A DNA stretch of 32,347 bases, from NCBI GenBank assembly GCA_035637655.1, contig DASPWT010000087.1, forward strand, positions 1 through 32,347. The letters run 5' to 3'. Below, piece by piece: positions 23,628 through 30,750 of the stretch; positions within the stretch are counted from its first letter, which is position 1, and every line of letters starts with the position of its first letter. The stretch comes from VBDM01 sp035637655 (GTDB lineage Bacteria > Pseudomonadota > Gammaproteobacteria > Burkholderiales > SG8-39). A program made the translations under genes and the position numbers. The notes under the pieces were generated by a model. The model was not told the DNA's origin. It saw nothing but the letters and a program-made list of their open reading frames with translations, and made no database searches.

Positions 23628-24116
23628 ATGGAGCATCGCGCGGTGCGGCAAAAACGCCGAAGTCGGCCCCAAAGCCCCATGGAGTTTTCCCCCGCCCGGA
23701 GTTCCGGCTACCTGGTGCGGGACGCCCACCGCGCATTCCAGCATGTGCTCGAGCAGCGCATTGCCCCGTCCGGCGTCACGCGCGGGCAGTGGTATTTCCT
23801 GCGCGTGCTGTGGATCGAGGACGGGCTGTCGCAGCGCGAGCTGAGCGCGCGCACCGGCATGATGGAACCCACGACGGTGATCGCGTTGAGGACCATGGAA
23901 AAGGCCGGTCTCGTCCGGCGCGTGCGCAGCCGCTACGACAAGCGCAGGGTGCACGTCTGGCTCACCGCCGCGGGCAGGCGAATGCAGAACCGGCTGTTGC
24001 CGATCGCGCGGCACATCGTCGAACAGGCCGAGAAGGGCATCGACCGGCGCAGCCTCGAGGTATTCCGTGCGGCGATTTCCCGCATGACGAAGAACCTCGA
24101 TCGACTCAGACGTTGA
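23628..24116 (+). CDS. MarR-family transcriptional regulator
   Basis: A 162-residue winged-helix regulator. The helix-turn-helix is in LSQRELSARTGMMEPTTVIA around residues 67-86. The next helix is LRTMEKAGLVRRV, and the wing contains RSRYDKRRVHVWLTAAG. Dimerisation helices flank it. MarR proteins usually repress catabolic or efflux genes and release DNA when they bind an aromatic acid. It diverges from the UbiD gene and converges on the CoA-transferase gene. No clear ribosome site precedes the ATG at 23628; an ATG at 23679 (MEFSPARSSGYLV) is a realistic alternative start. Confidence 0.92.
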   Translation: MEHRAVRQKRRSRPQSPMEFSPARSSGYLVRDAHRAFQHVLEQRIAPSGVTRGQWYFLRVLWIEDGLSQRELSARTGMMEPTTVIALRTMEKAGLVRRVRSRYDKRRVHVWLTAAGRRMQNRLLPIARHIVEQAEKGIDRRSLEVFRAAISRMTKNLDRLRR

Positions 24117-24156
24117 AGCGGCCGGCCGTGAACACGGGGATGCTGATGTCGGGCAT
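24106..24156 (-). CDS. Possible 16-residue ORF or gene stub after the CoA-transferase gene
   Basis: After the CoA-transferase stop, AAGGA followed seven bases later by ATG opens MPDISIPVFTAGRFNV, which then stops inside the end of the convergent MarR gene. The good ribosome site and natural-looking composition suggest the start of a third gene of the minus operon that was cut off when the MarR segment was joined. It may equally be a chance frame. I do not recognise the peptide. Confidence 0.2.
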   Translation of the reverse strand: MPDISIPVFTAGRFNV

Positions 24157-24177
24157 TGCGCTGTCCTTGTTGGGGTC

Positions 24178-25422
24178 CTAGACGACGCCGTCTTCGCGCA
24201 ACCGCGCCAGGCGCTCCTTGGAATAGCCGAGCTCGCCGCGGTACACCTCCTCGTTGTGCGCGCCCATCGCGGGGCCGAGGAACTCCACCGAGCCGGGAGT
24301 CTCGGAGAACCGCGGCACGACGTTGGACACCACGGCCTCGCCGATCTCCGAATCCGGCACCCGCACCATCGCCTCGCGCGCCCGGAACTGTAGGTCGCGA
24401 AACGCGTCCTCCATGTCGAAGACGGCCGAATAAGCCACTTCGCACTCGTCGAAGCGCCGGTTGACCTCGTCGCGGGTGTGCCGCTCGATCCACTCGCCGA
24501 CGATGTCGTTGACCTCGATGGAATGGAGCACCCGCGCGTGGTTGTCGATGAATTTCGGGTTCGTCACGAGGTCCTCGCGGCCGATCGCCTTCGCCAGCCG
24601 GACCCAGACGTTCTGCGTGCTCGCCGCAAGCGTCACGTACTTGCCGTCCCGCGTCTTGAACGTCGAGCTCGGCGCCACATACGCGACGCGGTTGCCGGTG
24701 CGCTGGTGCACCACCTTCAATTGATCGTACTGGATGGGGTCGTAGTCGAGCAGGCGGAACACGGCCTCGTAGAGGGCAAGGTCGATCACCTGCCCGTCGC
24801 CGCCGCGCACATCGCGATGATGCAGCGCCATCATGATCGACAGGGCCCCGAATACTCCCGCGACCAGATCGCCGAGCGGATAGCCGGGCGACATGGGCGG
24901 ACCGTCCGGCTCCCCGATCAGATTCACGAGCCCGCTCATCGCCTCGGCGACGCGGCCGAACCCGGCGCGTCCCTTGTACGGGCCGGTCTGGCCGAATCCC
25001 GAGATGCGCAGCATGACGATGCGCGCCTCGACGGCCCGGAGCGCGTCGTAGCCGATGCCCCACCGCTCGAACGTCCCGGGCCGATAGTTCTCGACGACGA
25101 CATCGCGCCCGCGCACGAGGTCCTTGAAGACCTCGGCGCCCTGCGGCTTGCCCAGGTCGAGGGTGATGCAGCGCTTGTTGCGCGCAATCGACTTCCACCA
25201 CAGGGGAACGCCGTTCTTGGCGGGATCGAGCTTCCTCTGTCCGTCGCCTTGTTTCGGGTGCTCGATCTTGATCACCTCGGCGCCGAAATCCGCCAGCAGC
25301 ACGGTTGCGAAGGGCGCCGCGACCATGTTGCCCGCGTCGATGACCCGCAGCCCCTGCAGCGGCTTGTTCGCGCTCTTCTGCGCGAGGGGAAAGTCGTAGT
25401 GCTCCTTGGCGTAGTCGCTCAT
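24178..25422 (-). CDS. CaiB/BaiF-family (class III) CoA-transferase
   Basis: A 414-residue CoA-transferase that moves CoA between organic acids through an aspartyl-CoA intermediate. Family marks are GLRVIDAGNMVAAPFATVLL followed by ADFGAEVIKIEHP, ENYRPGTFERWGIGYDAL, ISGFGQTGPYKGRAGFG, and the catalytic Asp D185 in GYPLGDLVAG. The ATG at 25422 gives the usual MSDYAKEHY-type start; the ribosome site is weak. A 58-bp element shared with the upstream MDR gene ends 19 bases before the start. It may activate the acid handled by the neighbouring enzymes; the acid is unknown. Confidence 0.92.
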   Translation of the reverse strand: MSDYAKEHYDFPLAQKSANKPLQGLRVIDAGNMVAAPFATVLLADFGAEVIKIEHPKQGDGQRKLDPAKNGVPLWWKSIARNKRCITLDLGKPQGAEVFKDLVRGRDVVVENYRPGTFERWGIGYDALRAVEARIVMLRISGFGQTGPYKGRAGFGRVAEAMSGLVNLIGEPDGPPMSPGYPLGDLVAGVFGALSIMMALHHRDVRGGDGQVIDLALYEAVFRLLDYDPIQYDQLKVVHQRTGNRVAYVAPSSTFKTRDGKYVTLAASTQNVWVRLAKAIGREDLVTNPKFIDNHARVLHSIEVNDIVGEWIERHTRDEVNRRFDECEVAYSAVFDMEDAFRDLQFRAREAMVRVPDSEIGEAVVSNVVPRFSETPGSVEFLGPAMGAHNEEVYRGELGYSKERLARLREDGVV

Positions 25423-25440
25423 GCATTTTGCGGGACGCGG

Positions 25441-25498
25441 CAACAGGACCCTCAATATGCCACGAAATGCCGTCCAGCTTGAAATACTTTGAAGTCTC
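25441..25498 (-). repeat. 58-bp direct repeat, copy 1 (upstream of the CoA-transferase gene)
   Basis: This sequence matches 26584-26641 over its whole length with about a dozen changes and two compensating single-base indels. The best-kept part, CTCAATATGCCACGAAATGC on the plus strand, is identical in both. On the minus strand it holds GGCAT-N5-GGCAT, a direct repeat one helical turn apart, and a CATATT box. It overlaps the stop codon of the MDR gene and lies just before the CoA-transferase start. Confidence 0.75.
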
Positions 25499-26504
25499 AG
25501 TATTCCGCGATCCGCAGCACGATCTTGCCGACCGTGCGGCGCGCCAGCAGCGCATCAAGCGCCTCGGCGAAGCGCTCGAGCGGGGCAACTTGCGCCGCCA
25601 GCGGCCGGATCTTGCCCTGCGCGTGCCATTCGAACAGCCGGCTCAGGACGCCCCGCACCCGGGGTTCATGGCGTTCGCGCTCGTCCACCGGAGACCAGCC
25701 GATATAAGCGCCGAAATTGAAGCCGAGCACCGACAGATTCTTGACGAGCAGGATGTTCGGTTCGATCTTCGGCAGGGTTCCGCTTGCGAAGCCGATCGTG
25801 ATCAGCCGCCCGCCCGGCGCGAGGCTGCGCAGCGCCGCTTCGGAAAGCCCGCCCCCGATAGGATCGAACACCACGTCGGGACCGCGGTTCGAGGTCGCGG
25901 TCCGTACCGCGGTCCGCAAGTCCTCGCTGCGGTAGTCGATGGCCGTTTCCGCGCCATGCTCGCGCGCGAGCGCGCATTTTTCGGCCCCGCCGGCGGCGGC
26001 AATGACGCGCGCGCCGAGCGCGCGGCCGATCTCCACTGCGGCCAGCCCGACTCCCCCCGCCGCCGCGAGAACGAGCAGGATCTCGCCCGCTGCAAGCTGC
26101 GCCCGCCAGGCCAGTCCGCCGTATGCGGTGCAGTAGGACACGCCGAGATGCAGCGCGGCGGCCGAGTCGACGGCGTCGGGCAGCACATAGACCGTGGATT
26201 GCGGACTCACCGCCTGCTCCGCGTAGCCGCCCCAGCCGATGAACGCGAACACCCGCTGGCCGGTCCGGCACGCCGTCACGCCCGGCGCGGTCTCGATCAC
26301 GCGGCCGACGACTTCCGCCCCCGGGACGAAGGGCAGCGGGGGCTTGACCTGGTATTTGCCCGCGATCCACAGGCTGATCGAGAAGCTGAGGCTGGCATAC
26401 TCGACAGCGATGCGCACGCCGCCCGGCGGCAGCTCGGGCACGGGAAATTCCTCGACGCGCAAGTCGTGGTAGTCGCCGAAGCGGTGGCACACGAGCGCCC
26501 GCAT
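25497..26504 (-). CDS. NADPH:quinone oxidoreductase-like MDR protein
   Basis: A 335-residue zinc-free medium-chain dehydrogenase/reductase of the quinone oxidoreductase/enoyl reductase type. The N-terminal GroES-like domain includes LPFVPGAEVVGRVIETAPGV. The Rossmann motif is A148-A-G-G-V-G153 in VLAAAGGVGLAAVEIGRALG. The catalytic-zinc cysteines of alcohol dehydrogenases are absent. It is flanked by two direct 58-bp repeats and is followed, 74 bases on, by the CoA-transferase gene. It could reduce a quinone or an enoyl-CoA; context with a CoA-transferase slightly favours an acyl-CoA pathway. Confidence 0.92.
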   Translation of the reverse strand: MRALVCHRFGDYHDLRVEEFPVPELPPGGVRIAVEYASLSFSISLWIAGKYQVKPPLPFVPGAEVVGRVIETAPGVTACRTGQRVFAFIGWGGYAEQAVSPQSTVYVLPDAVDSAAALHLGVSYCTAYGGLAWRAQLAAGEILLVLAAAGGVGLAAVEIGRALGARVIAAAGGAEKCALAREHGAETAIDYRSEDLRTAVRTATSNRGPDVVFDPIGGGLSEAALRSLAPGGRLITIGFASGTLPKIEPNILLVKNLSVLGFNFGAYIGWSPVDERERHEPRVRGVLSRLFEWHAQGKIRPLAAQVAPLERFAEALDALLARRTVGKIVLRIAEY

Positions 26505-26909
26505 CCGTGAACATTCTCCCTATCGAAGAACGAGTGCTCCAATCGACGGGGCCCCGAGTGCTCCCGCGACCGGCCGGAAGCCGCAGCAGGATCCTCAATA
26601 TGCCACGAAATGCCCCGCGTTCGAAATAACTTTGAAATCTCGTCGAAGAACCAGGCGCCTCCCGACATTGCCTGAGCGCGGCGAGCGCCTCCGCGCTTGA
26701 CCTGCTGCGCCCGTCGACTGCATGATTTACCGCAACGCCCGTTGCGGAGCGCCCGGAGAGCGCCGATCCGGCTGCCGAACGCGCGCCGCAACCCGGGGTC
26801 GGGCGCGACCGGGTGCGGGGCGCGCCGATCGGGCGTCGCTGCAAGGTTTCAGCCGCAGGAAACGCCGGCGACGCGCGGATTGAATTTCCTGTCACCCGGA
26901 GGAAAAACG
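26505..26909. other. Gene-free 405-base divergent region
   Basis: This gap separates the MDR gene (-) from Bug copy 4 (+). It holds copy 2 of the 58-bp repeat at 26584-26641 and the GGAGGAAA ribosome site of the Bug gene near 26898. Open frames through it show no protein similarity. One minus frame reads SKLFRTRGISWHIE through the repeat, parallel to SKYFKLDGISWHIE in copy 1, so a coding relic cannot be excluded. I see nothing else recognisable. Confidence 0.6.
26584..26641 (-). repeat. 58-bp direct repeat, copy 2 (upstream of the MDR gene)
   Basis: Second copy of the element at 25441-25498, in the same orientation, about 80 bases before the MDR start at 26504. The shared core is again CTCAATATGCCACGAAATGC on the plus strand. 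A promoter or operator common to both minus-strand genes is one reading; the other is a duplicated or recombined segment flanking the MDR gene. Confidence 0.75.
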
Positions 26910-27890
26910 ATGAAAGCGAAAACCTGGTCTTACGGCATCCTCCTCGTCGCGGCGGGGCTCGCCGCGGCGACGACTGCGCTCGCGCAGACGTTCCCGTCGA
27001 AGACGGTGAAGATCACCATGCCGCACTCGAGCGGCACCGCGCCCGCGATCTTCATGCGGCTGATCGCCGACAAGCTCGGCAGGGTCTGGGGCCGGCAGGT
27101 GGTCATCGAGAGCCGGCCCGGGGCGAGCGGCTTCATCGCCATCGAGTCGATGAAGAACGCCGCCGCCGACGGCCACGAGCTGCTCGCCCTGGCCAACTCG
27201 CACATGACCATCAATCCTTCGCTCTACAAGAAGCTGCCCTACGACCCGGAGCGGGATTTCGTGCCGGCGGCGCTCGTCCTGCGCGCCAATTTCTTCATCA
27301 CGGTGGCGACCAACGGGCCTTACCAGACGGTGCCCGCCCTCATCGCCGCGGCCAAGGCGAATCCGGGAAAGATCAGCTACAGCTCCTCCTACGTCGGCAG
27401 CCCTTCGCACCTCGGGGCCGCGGACTTCGAGTACCGCACCGGCACGAAGATGATCCACGCGCCGTACAAGGACCAGTCGCAGATGTACATCGCGATCGCG
27501 AACCGCGACATCGACTGGGCGTTCTCAACCATCGGCTCGGCGCTGCCGCTCATCAAGGCCGGGCGCATCAAGGTCATCGCGCTCGCCGCGAAGAAGCGCA
27601 TCCCGAGCGCGCCGGACGTGCCGACGATCGAGGAAGCGGGCGGGCCGGCCGGCTTCGAGATCGAATCCTGGATCGCGCTGGTCGCGCCCCGCGGCACTCC
27701 GGCCGGCGTCGTGAAAAAGATCAACGCCGACGTCAACGCGCTCATGTCCGAGCGCGACGTGCTCGATCGCATGCAGATCTTCGGCTACGAGCCGGCGACC
27801 GCGACGCCGGAGCAGCTCGCCGAGCTGATCCGCGTCGACACGCGCAAGAACGCGGAGATCGTGCGCCGATCCGGCGCGACCGCGGATTGA
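26910..27890 (+). CDS. Bug/TctC-family periplasmic solute receptor (copy 4)
   Basis: A 326-residue Bug receptor with a clear signal peptide (LLVAAGLAAATTALAQ). The mature start is TFPSKTVKITMPHSSGTAPA. Other marks are GRQVVIESRPGASGFIAIES, a PYDPERDF segment, VPTIEEAGGPAGFEIESW and APRGTPAGVVKKIN. The first ligand loop (PGGxxD in copies 1 and 2) reads SSGTAPA, so the usual Asp is lost, which hints at a different ligand. GGAGGAAA precedes the ATG. It stands alone on the plus strand and is followed by an extragenic repeat. No membrane partner is nearby. Confidence 0.92.
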   Translation: MKAKTWSYGILLVAAGLAAATTALAQTFPSKTVKITMPHSSGTAPAIFMRLIADKLGRVWGRQVVIESRPGASGFIAIESMKNAAADGHELLALANSHMTINPSLYKKLPYDPERDFVPAALVLRANFFITVATNGPYQTVPALIAAAKANPGKISYSSSYVGSPSHLGAADFEYRTGTKMIHAPYKDQSQMYIAIANRDIDWAFSTIGSALPLIKAGRIKVIALAAKKRIPSAPDVPTIEEAGGPAGFEIESWIALVAPRGTPAGVVKKINADVNALMSERDVLDRMQIFGYEPATATPEQLAELIRVDTRKNAEIVRRSGATAD

Positions 27891-27943
27891 AACGGCATTT
27901 ATTGATCTTTACCCAACTGCGTGACGACGATTACTGATGCACC

Positions 27944-28016
27944 GTCATTCCCGCGGAAGCGGGAATCCAGCGTCTTGAGACGAAAGTCACTGGGTCCCCG
28001 CTTTCGCGGGGACGAC
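27944..28016. repeat. Extragenic hairpin repeat (GTCATTCCCGCG type), copy 1
   Basis: A 73-base element with left arm GTCATTCCCGCGGAAGCGGG...CCAG and right arm CTGGGTCCCCGCTTTCGCGG..., which together form a long inverted repeat. Each arm also folds alone (TTCCCGC/GCGGGAA and TCCCCGC/GCGGGGA). It belongs to a widespread class of mobile extragenic palindromes in proteobacterial genomes, often mistranslated as PSFPRKRESS...FRGDD. It lies between Bug copy 4 and the EutA-like gene and could also act as a terminator for the former. Confidence 0.85.
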
Positions 28017-28022
28017 GGAGCG

Positions 28023-29606
28023 TTGCCGCTGCGCGCGCACGACGACGACGAGCCGCATTTTCACGAAATCGACGAGGAAGCCAAGGCCGAGCTCGCCGCG
28101 GCCATCTGGAAGGCCGAGAATGTCGAGCTGACCACGGTCGGCATCGACATCGGCAGCTCGACCTCGCACCTGATGTTCTCCAAGGTGCACCTGCAGCGCA
28201 AGACCCAGCTCCTGTCGAGCCAGTTCGTCGTCGTGAGCCGCGAGGTCCTGTGGCGCTCGCCCATCGTGTTCACGCCGTTTCTCCCCGATTTCACCATCGA
28301 CGCGGAGCGGCTGCGCGCTTTTATCGAGGAATCCTACCGCGCGGCCGGCCTGTCCTCGGCGCAGATCGACAGCGGCGCGGTGATCCTGACGGGCGAGGCG
28401 ATCAAGCGCAAGAACGCTCAGGCGATCGCGCAGATCTTCGCCGGCGACGCCGGCAAGTTCGTGTGCGCCTCGGCCGGCCATCACCTGGAAAGCATGCTCG
28501 CCGCGCACGGCGCGGGCGCCGTCGCCCTGTCGCGGCGCACGCACCGCACCCTGCTCAATGTCGACATCGGCGGCGGGACGACCAAGTTCGCGCTGATCAA
28601 GAACGGCGAGATCCGCGGCACCTGCGCGGTCGCGGTGGGCGGGCGCCTGATCGCGCAAGGCGAGGACGGCAGGCTCGTGCGGGTGGAGGAGTCCGCTGTG
28701 CACGCGGCCCGCGCTCTGGGCATCGAGCTGCGTCTCGGCGAGCGGCCCGACCCGGCCGGCGTCGCCCGGCTGGTCGGGGCGTTTTCCGAGATCGTCATCG
28801 GAATGATCCTGCAGCAGGCGCCCACCGGGCTGGCGAAGGAGCTGCTCCTTACCGCGCCGCTGGCCGGCGACGCCCAAGCGCACTGGGTCACCTTCACCGG
28901 CGGCGTATCCGAGTACATTTTCCGGCGCGAGAGCGCGACCTTCGGCGACGTCGCCCAGCCCCTCGCCGAGCGCATCCTCCAGGCCTTTTCGGGCGGCCGC
29001 ATCGCCGCGAAACTCACCGACCCGGGGCAGGGAATCCGCGCCACGGTGATCGGCGCTTCGCAGTTCTCGGTGCAGGTGAGCGGCACCACCATCCACCTGT
29101 CGGAGAGCATCGAGCTGCCGGTGCGCAACGTGCCGGTGGTGTTCCCCGCGCTCGCGAGGCAGGGCGACTTCGAGGCCGGGCCCGTCGCGGCGGCGATCCG
29201 CGCCGCGCTCGAGCAGATCGACGCGGACGGCTCCCAGCCGATCGCGCTGGGCATCCGCTGGCACGGCGATCCGCATTACCATCGCATGCGCCGGCTCGCC
29301 GAAGGGATCCGGCAGGCGGTCGGCTCCGACAGCGCTCTGCCGCTCATCCTCATGGTGGAGGGGGACATCGGCAAGCTGCTCGGTCACATCCTCGAGCACG
29401 AGCTGCACCTGGGGCGGCACGTCATCTCGATCGACGGCATCCAGCTGCGCGAATTCGACTACGTGGACATCGGCGAGGTGATGCGGCCGAGCAACGCCGT
29501 CCCGGTGGTGATAAAGTCACTGCTCTTTCCCGGCGGGCATCACCCTCACCCCCATGAGCACCCTCATCGTCACGGCCACGATCATGATCACGACCACGAC
29601 CATTGA
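28023..29606 (+). CDS. eutA: Ethanolamine ammonia-lyase reactivating factor EutA-like
   Basis: A protein of about 527 residues with the EutA actin-like ATPase fold; EutA reactivates cobalamin-inactivated ethanolamine ammonia-lyase. Phosphate-binding loops are TVGIDIGSSTSHLMF near residues 38-52 and NVDIGGGTTKFALI near 179. VVVSREVLWRSPIVFTPF and AVILTGEAIKRKNAQAIA are EutA-specific. The open frame reaches back to GTG 27921, but that stretch translates an extragenic repeat, so the TTG at 28023 just past it is preferred; the exact start is uncertain. The C-terminus ends in a His/Asp-rich tail (HRHGHDHDHDHDH), suggesting metal binding. The lyase genes eutB and eutC are not in the window; a cupin gene follows after 34 bases. 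Confidence 0.85.
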   Translation: MPLRAHDDDEPHFHEIDEEAKAELAAAIWKAENVELTTVGIDIGSSTSHLMFSKVHLQRKTQLLSSQFVVVSREVLWRSPIVFTPFLPDFTIDAERLRAFIEESYRAAGLSSAQIDSGAVILTGEAIKRKNAQAIAQIFAGDAGKFVCASAGHHLESMLAAHGAGAVALSRRTHRTLLNVDIGGGTTKFALIKNGEIRGTCAVAVGGRLIAQGEDGRLVRVEESAVHAARALGIELRLGERPDPAGVARLVGAFSEIVIGMILQQAPTGLAKELLLTAPLAGDAQAHWVTFTGGVSEYIFRRESATFGDVAQPLAERILQAFSGGRIAAKLTDPGQGIRATVIGASQFSVQVSGTTIHLSESIELPVRNVPVVFPALARQGDFEAGPVAAAIRAALEQIDADGSQPIALGIRWHGDPHYHRMRRLAEGIRQAVGSDSALPLILMVEGDIGKLLGHILEHELHLGRHVISIDGIQLREFDYVDIGEVMRPSNAVPVVIKSLLFPGGHHPHPHEHPHRHGHDHDHDHDH

Positions 29607-29640
29607 GCCCGCAGGCACTCTTTTCCCGAGGAAATAACCT

Positions 29641-30750
29641 ATGAGCGAAAGCAAAGCGCCGCGGATCGGCGTCGACCCGTATCTCGACTGGCTGAAGGGG
29701 GAAGGAATTCCCACGGTGGAGGATTTCGGGGTCGATTTGTTCAAAGTAACGACCCGGCCCTGGGCGCGCATGGGGGTGAACGGCGCCGCGGTGCACCTGA
29801 AAGGGCGCGGGGATTTTGTCTCCATGTTCGTGCTGGAGTTACCCCCCGGCGCCTCCACCGCGCCGCAGCGTCACCTGTTCGAGGAAGTCCTGTACGTCCT
29901 GTCGGGGAGGGGCAGCACCACGATCGAAGCCGCGGACGGCCGCAAACACACTTTTGAGTGGGGTCCGCGAAGCCTGTTCGCGATCCCGCTCAATACCCGG
30001 TACCGCCATTTCAACGGCAGCGGCTCGGACAAGGCCTTGCTCTCCTCGACCACGAACCTGCCCGCCGTGCTCAACATGTTTCACAACGAGGCCTTCGTCT
30101 TCGACAATCCCTACCGCTTCGACGAGCGCATGGGCTCGGCCAAGTATTTCAGCGGCGAGGGGGACTTCACGCCGACCCTCCCCGGGCAGCACATGTGGGA
30201 GAGCAATTTCGTGCCGGACTTGGAGGCGATCGAGCTCAAGACCTGGAACGAGCGCGGCGCCGGCAGCAAGAACATCATGTTCATTCTCGCCGACGGCACC
30301 ATGCACGCGCATATCTCGGAGATGCAGGTCGGCACCTACAAGAAAGCGCACCGGCACGGGCCGGATTTTCACGTGATGTGCGTCACCGGCCAGGGCTATT
30401 CGCTCTTGTGGTACGACGGCGAGCCCGACTTCCAGCGCGTGGATTGGAAACACGGCACGGTGTTCGCGCCGCCCGACAGGATGTTCCACCAGCACTTCAA
30501 CACCGCCCTGAAGCCGGCTCGCTACCTCGCGACGGCCTTCGGCAGCCTGCGTTATCCCTTCACCGAGAGCAAGCGCAGGGCCTTGACCGGCAAAGATTCC
30601 AAGGGGCAGGCCCAGGGCGCCGTTGCGACCAGCGTGAAGAAGGGCGGCGACCAGATCGAGTACGAGGACCAGTCGCCGCGGATCCACCAGCTCTTCGTGG
30701 AGGCGACGCGCAAGTCGGGCGTCGAGGTGAAGCTGGCCGGAGTGCGCTAG
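29641..30750 (+). CDS. Two-cupin-domain protein
   Basis: A 369-residue cytoplasmic protein with two cupin barrels. The first spans about 65-125 (APQRHLFEEVLYVLSGRGST). The second spans about 225-290 (YKKAHRHGPDFHVMCVTGQG, with HQHFN near 285) and carries a better set of potential metal-ligand histidines. GAGGAAA precedes the ATG. It follows the EutA-like gene closely, so the two are probably one transcript, and both sit between two extragenic repeats. Function is not known; a dioxygenase or a sugar/ethanolamine-related cupin are possibilities. Its stop codon shares CTAG with the stop of the convergent molybdenum hydroxylase gene. Confidence 0.82.
   Translation: MSESKAPRIGVDPYLDWLKGEGIPTVEDFGVDLFKVTTRPWARMGVNGAAVHLKGRGDFVSMFVLELPPGASTAPQRHLFEEVLYVLSGRGSTTIEAADGRKHTFEWGPRSLFAIPLNTRYRHFNGSGSDKALLSSTTNLPAVLNMFHNEAFVFDNPYRFDERMGSAKYFSGEGDFTPTLPGQHMWESNFVPDLEAIELKTWNERGAGSKNIMFILADGTMHAHISEMQVGTYKKAHRHGPDFHVMCVTGQGYSLLWYDGEPDFQRVDWKHGTVFAPPDRMFHQHFNTALKPARYLATAFGSLRYPFTESKRRALTGKDSKGQAQGAVATSVKKGGDQIEYEDQSPRIHQLFVEATRKSGVEVKLAGVR

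Noticed and set aside
26697..26909. Open plus-strand frame leading into Bug copy 4
   Set aside because: It is just an upstream extension of the Bug frame. The signal peptide and GGAGGAAA site fix the start at 26910.
27921..28022. N-terminal extension of the EutA-like protein from GTG 27921
   Set aside because: The extra residues (PSFPRKRESS...FRGDD) are the translation of an extragenic repeat, and no good ribosome site precedes the GTG.
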